Positions 62,379 to 64,000 of a DNA stretch of 64,000 nucleotides are shown one piece after another (the first letter of the stretch is position 1; every line of letters begins with the position of its first letter). The DNA is from Phycomyces blakesleeanus NRRL 1555(-). Its lineage: Eukaryota > Mucoromycota > Mucoromycetes > Mucorales > Phycomycetaceae. The position numbers and the translations under genes were made by a program. The notes under the pieces are model-generated. The model saw nothing but the letters and a program-made list of their open reading frames with translations. It was not told where the DNA came from and ran no database searches. Where the stretch lies: contig NW_017265135.1 of assembly GCF_001638985.1 (NCBI RefSeq), positions 2,161,223-2,225,222 of the forward strand, read 5' to 3'.

Positions 62379-64000
62379 ATAATACTCCTTTTGGAATAAA
62401 CTGAATAGTTATAAAGGCATGCAATGGCTTCTATATTATTATGTATACTATCCCATTTTCTATTACATTTGACAAAAAAACGAGCTAGCTTTTATTGAAA
62501 ATAGACGCTACGTTACTAAAATCTTTATGCGAATCAAATAATTTCCTGGGTAAAGAACAAATACTCTTTTCCTAAGACAAGTCTTACACTTTGACATTAC
62601 CACTTTGGTGTTTAAAGGAATGTATTAAAGTACATGGTCAAAATAAGCCGTACAATAAGCATATGATACCTGAGTAAATGCTAAGTGTCAAACTGTAGCC
62701 TACTTCATTTTCGACTTTATTGTTTATTTCTTGTTTCTAATTTTATTATCAAACAAAAACCTACTGCCTTTTCACTTGCTATTCGCAAAGTGCTAAAATA
62801 TTTCTCATATACGGGTAAATATATTAGCTATTTACGAATAACTAATGAAAATACAATAAACTACCACATCTCAGCAGTAATATATTTCGCTAGTATTTTT
62901 CTACCGTGTTTCTACTAAAGATTGAGACTAATTAGAAAATGTTTTAGGCGAATCGAAGTGTAATTTTATATAATATGCTTACCTTTTGTGGACAGAACGA
63001 GAATGAAATTTAGACAAAGAGAAATTAGTTTTCAAAGTAGATATTTATCCAAACATTTTACCTGTAATTATCTAAATTCTTCAAAGATACAAACTGCTTA
63101 CGCTAGTGACGGGATTATTATTGTTATTTTTGCAGCATTAACATCTAGCTTTCACAGTGTCTTTTAGATTTTGGAGGACAGTAAAGAAAGGAAGACTTTA
63201 GATTGTCAAAAAGTTCAAATGTTCTTTTATAAAATAGCCACAATTTCTCTTTGTCTGGATTCCATTTTCGTTTTGTCTCAAGTAGAAACACTGTATTAGC
63301 GAAATAGATTCAATATAATTTAACGGTTAGATCTTTATGAGAATTACTCCGCTAGCATTCTTACTAAAAACACAATAACTGTATTTGATAATCAAATGAT
63401 TGAAAAGACTTTATTTTCTGTAGATCGTGGCTGGATCCCGCATACATAACGATATACTACTGGTGTGTAACTGTGGCTAGTAATCTGTTATAGAAATCAT
63501 CCGATATATATAAATAAATATATGTCTGTGTGTAGTAAAAATGTCTCAGTCTAATATATTTGCCACCTCCTCATATTAAAAAGGAAACATATGATTAGTT
63601 TAATGTATATATGATCTTTTATTAATTTTATTTTACTTTACATGTATCACTCATTAAAGCAGAGTTACACGTAATATTAGTCGGGAAAACGTACTTTTGT
63701 TAATACTCTATCCTTTGTACCGCTTGTTAAGACCATATGAATATAAAAATATTAGATAGTGATGATATAATACTTCTAAATGAATTGACTGCCAGTATAG
63801 TAATAATTGGTCTATAAATATCCCTTCATTATACTTCTTCCTCTTGGCAATATCAATTGATCCTCTTTACTTATATTGTGATATACAGTATTTAGTATAA
63901 CGATTATCTTCTCAATAGGTGTTTGGGTAAAATCTTTAAAGACAATGTATCAAGCTTTTGACTATATTTATATATCTTACAATATGATTTAATACTCAAT
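62379..64000. other. 1.6-kb AT-rich region at the window end
   Basis: AT-rich DNA downstream of APC1 with no microsatellite of note and no supported coding frame. The open frame at 62685-62918 is Tyr/Phe/Ile-rich translation of AT-rich sequence. Confidence 0.5.

Noticed and set aside
62371..62480. An additional APC1 exon after the GTATGT at 62371
   Set aside because: The only nearby acceptor gives a 38-nt intron and a C-terminus unlike APC1. The stop at 62378 is kept, with the doubt recorded in the gene entry.

Overview
The window is nuclear DNA from a filamentous fungus, most likely an early-diverging Mucoromycota-type species (inference). The reasons are: AT-rich sequence, genes cut into many small exons by mostly short GT-AG introns, small basal-fungal gene families (a PIL1-type eisosome BAR protein, a Kre9/Knh1-like wall protein, a Dnmt2 tRNA methyltransferase), and no bacterial-style operons. 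I recognise seventeen protein-coding genes, plus several small genes of unknown function. I rebuilt their exons by requiring the reading frame to stay open and to match family motifs across every junction. About 87 coding introns result, five of them GC-AG.

Layout. 1-21 kb is dense in genes and microsatellites: a 5'-truncated SAM methyltransferase (+), TIP41 (-), a CNNM/Mam3 transporter (-), arginyltransferase ATE1 (+), a Kre9/Knh1-like secreted protein (+), a PIL1/LSP1 eisosome protein (+), two small unknown genes (-), and a GT61 glycosyltransferase (-). 21-25 kb is gene-poor and holds a Tc1/mariner transposase relic and a small, probably N-myristoylated two-exon gene (-). 25-34 kb carries UTP12/DIP2 (+), the mitochondrial SAM carrier (-) and DNMT2 (+). 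34.8-35.8 kb is a secreted Asp/Thr/Ser-repeat protein (+). 35.8-40.3 kb is an AT-rich gene desert with a 427-bp MITE-like element. 40.3-45 kb has RHO1 (+) and a caleosin with a very long repetitive tail (+). 45-52 kb is a 7-kb desert with coding-like islands, probably decayed or unrecognised genes. 52-62.4 kb has a PP2C phosphatase (-) sharing a promoter with the mitochondrial ABC half-transporter MDL1 (+), MED22 (-) and the APC/C scaffold APC1 (+). 62.4-64 kb is AT-rich with nothing recognised.

The genes are mostly independent housekeeping functions, not a cluster. Several touch growth and surface biology (TIP41, PP2C, RHO1, PIL1, Kre9-like, GT61), but neighbourhood alone does not show that they act together. 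The most unusual items are the caleosin-repeat fusion, the small Gly/Cys-tailed protein, the recurrent GCAAGT donors with a 17-nt microexon, and the MITE-like element. No previously undescribed multi-gene system is evident.
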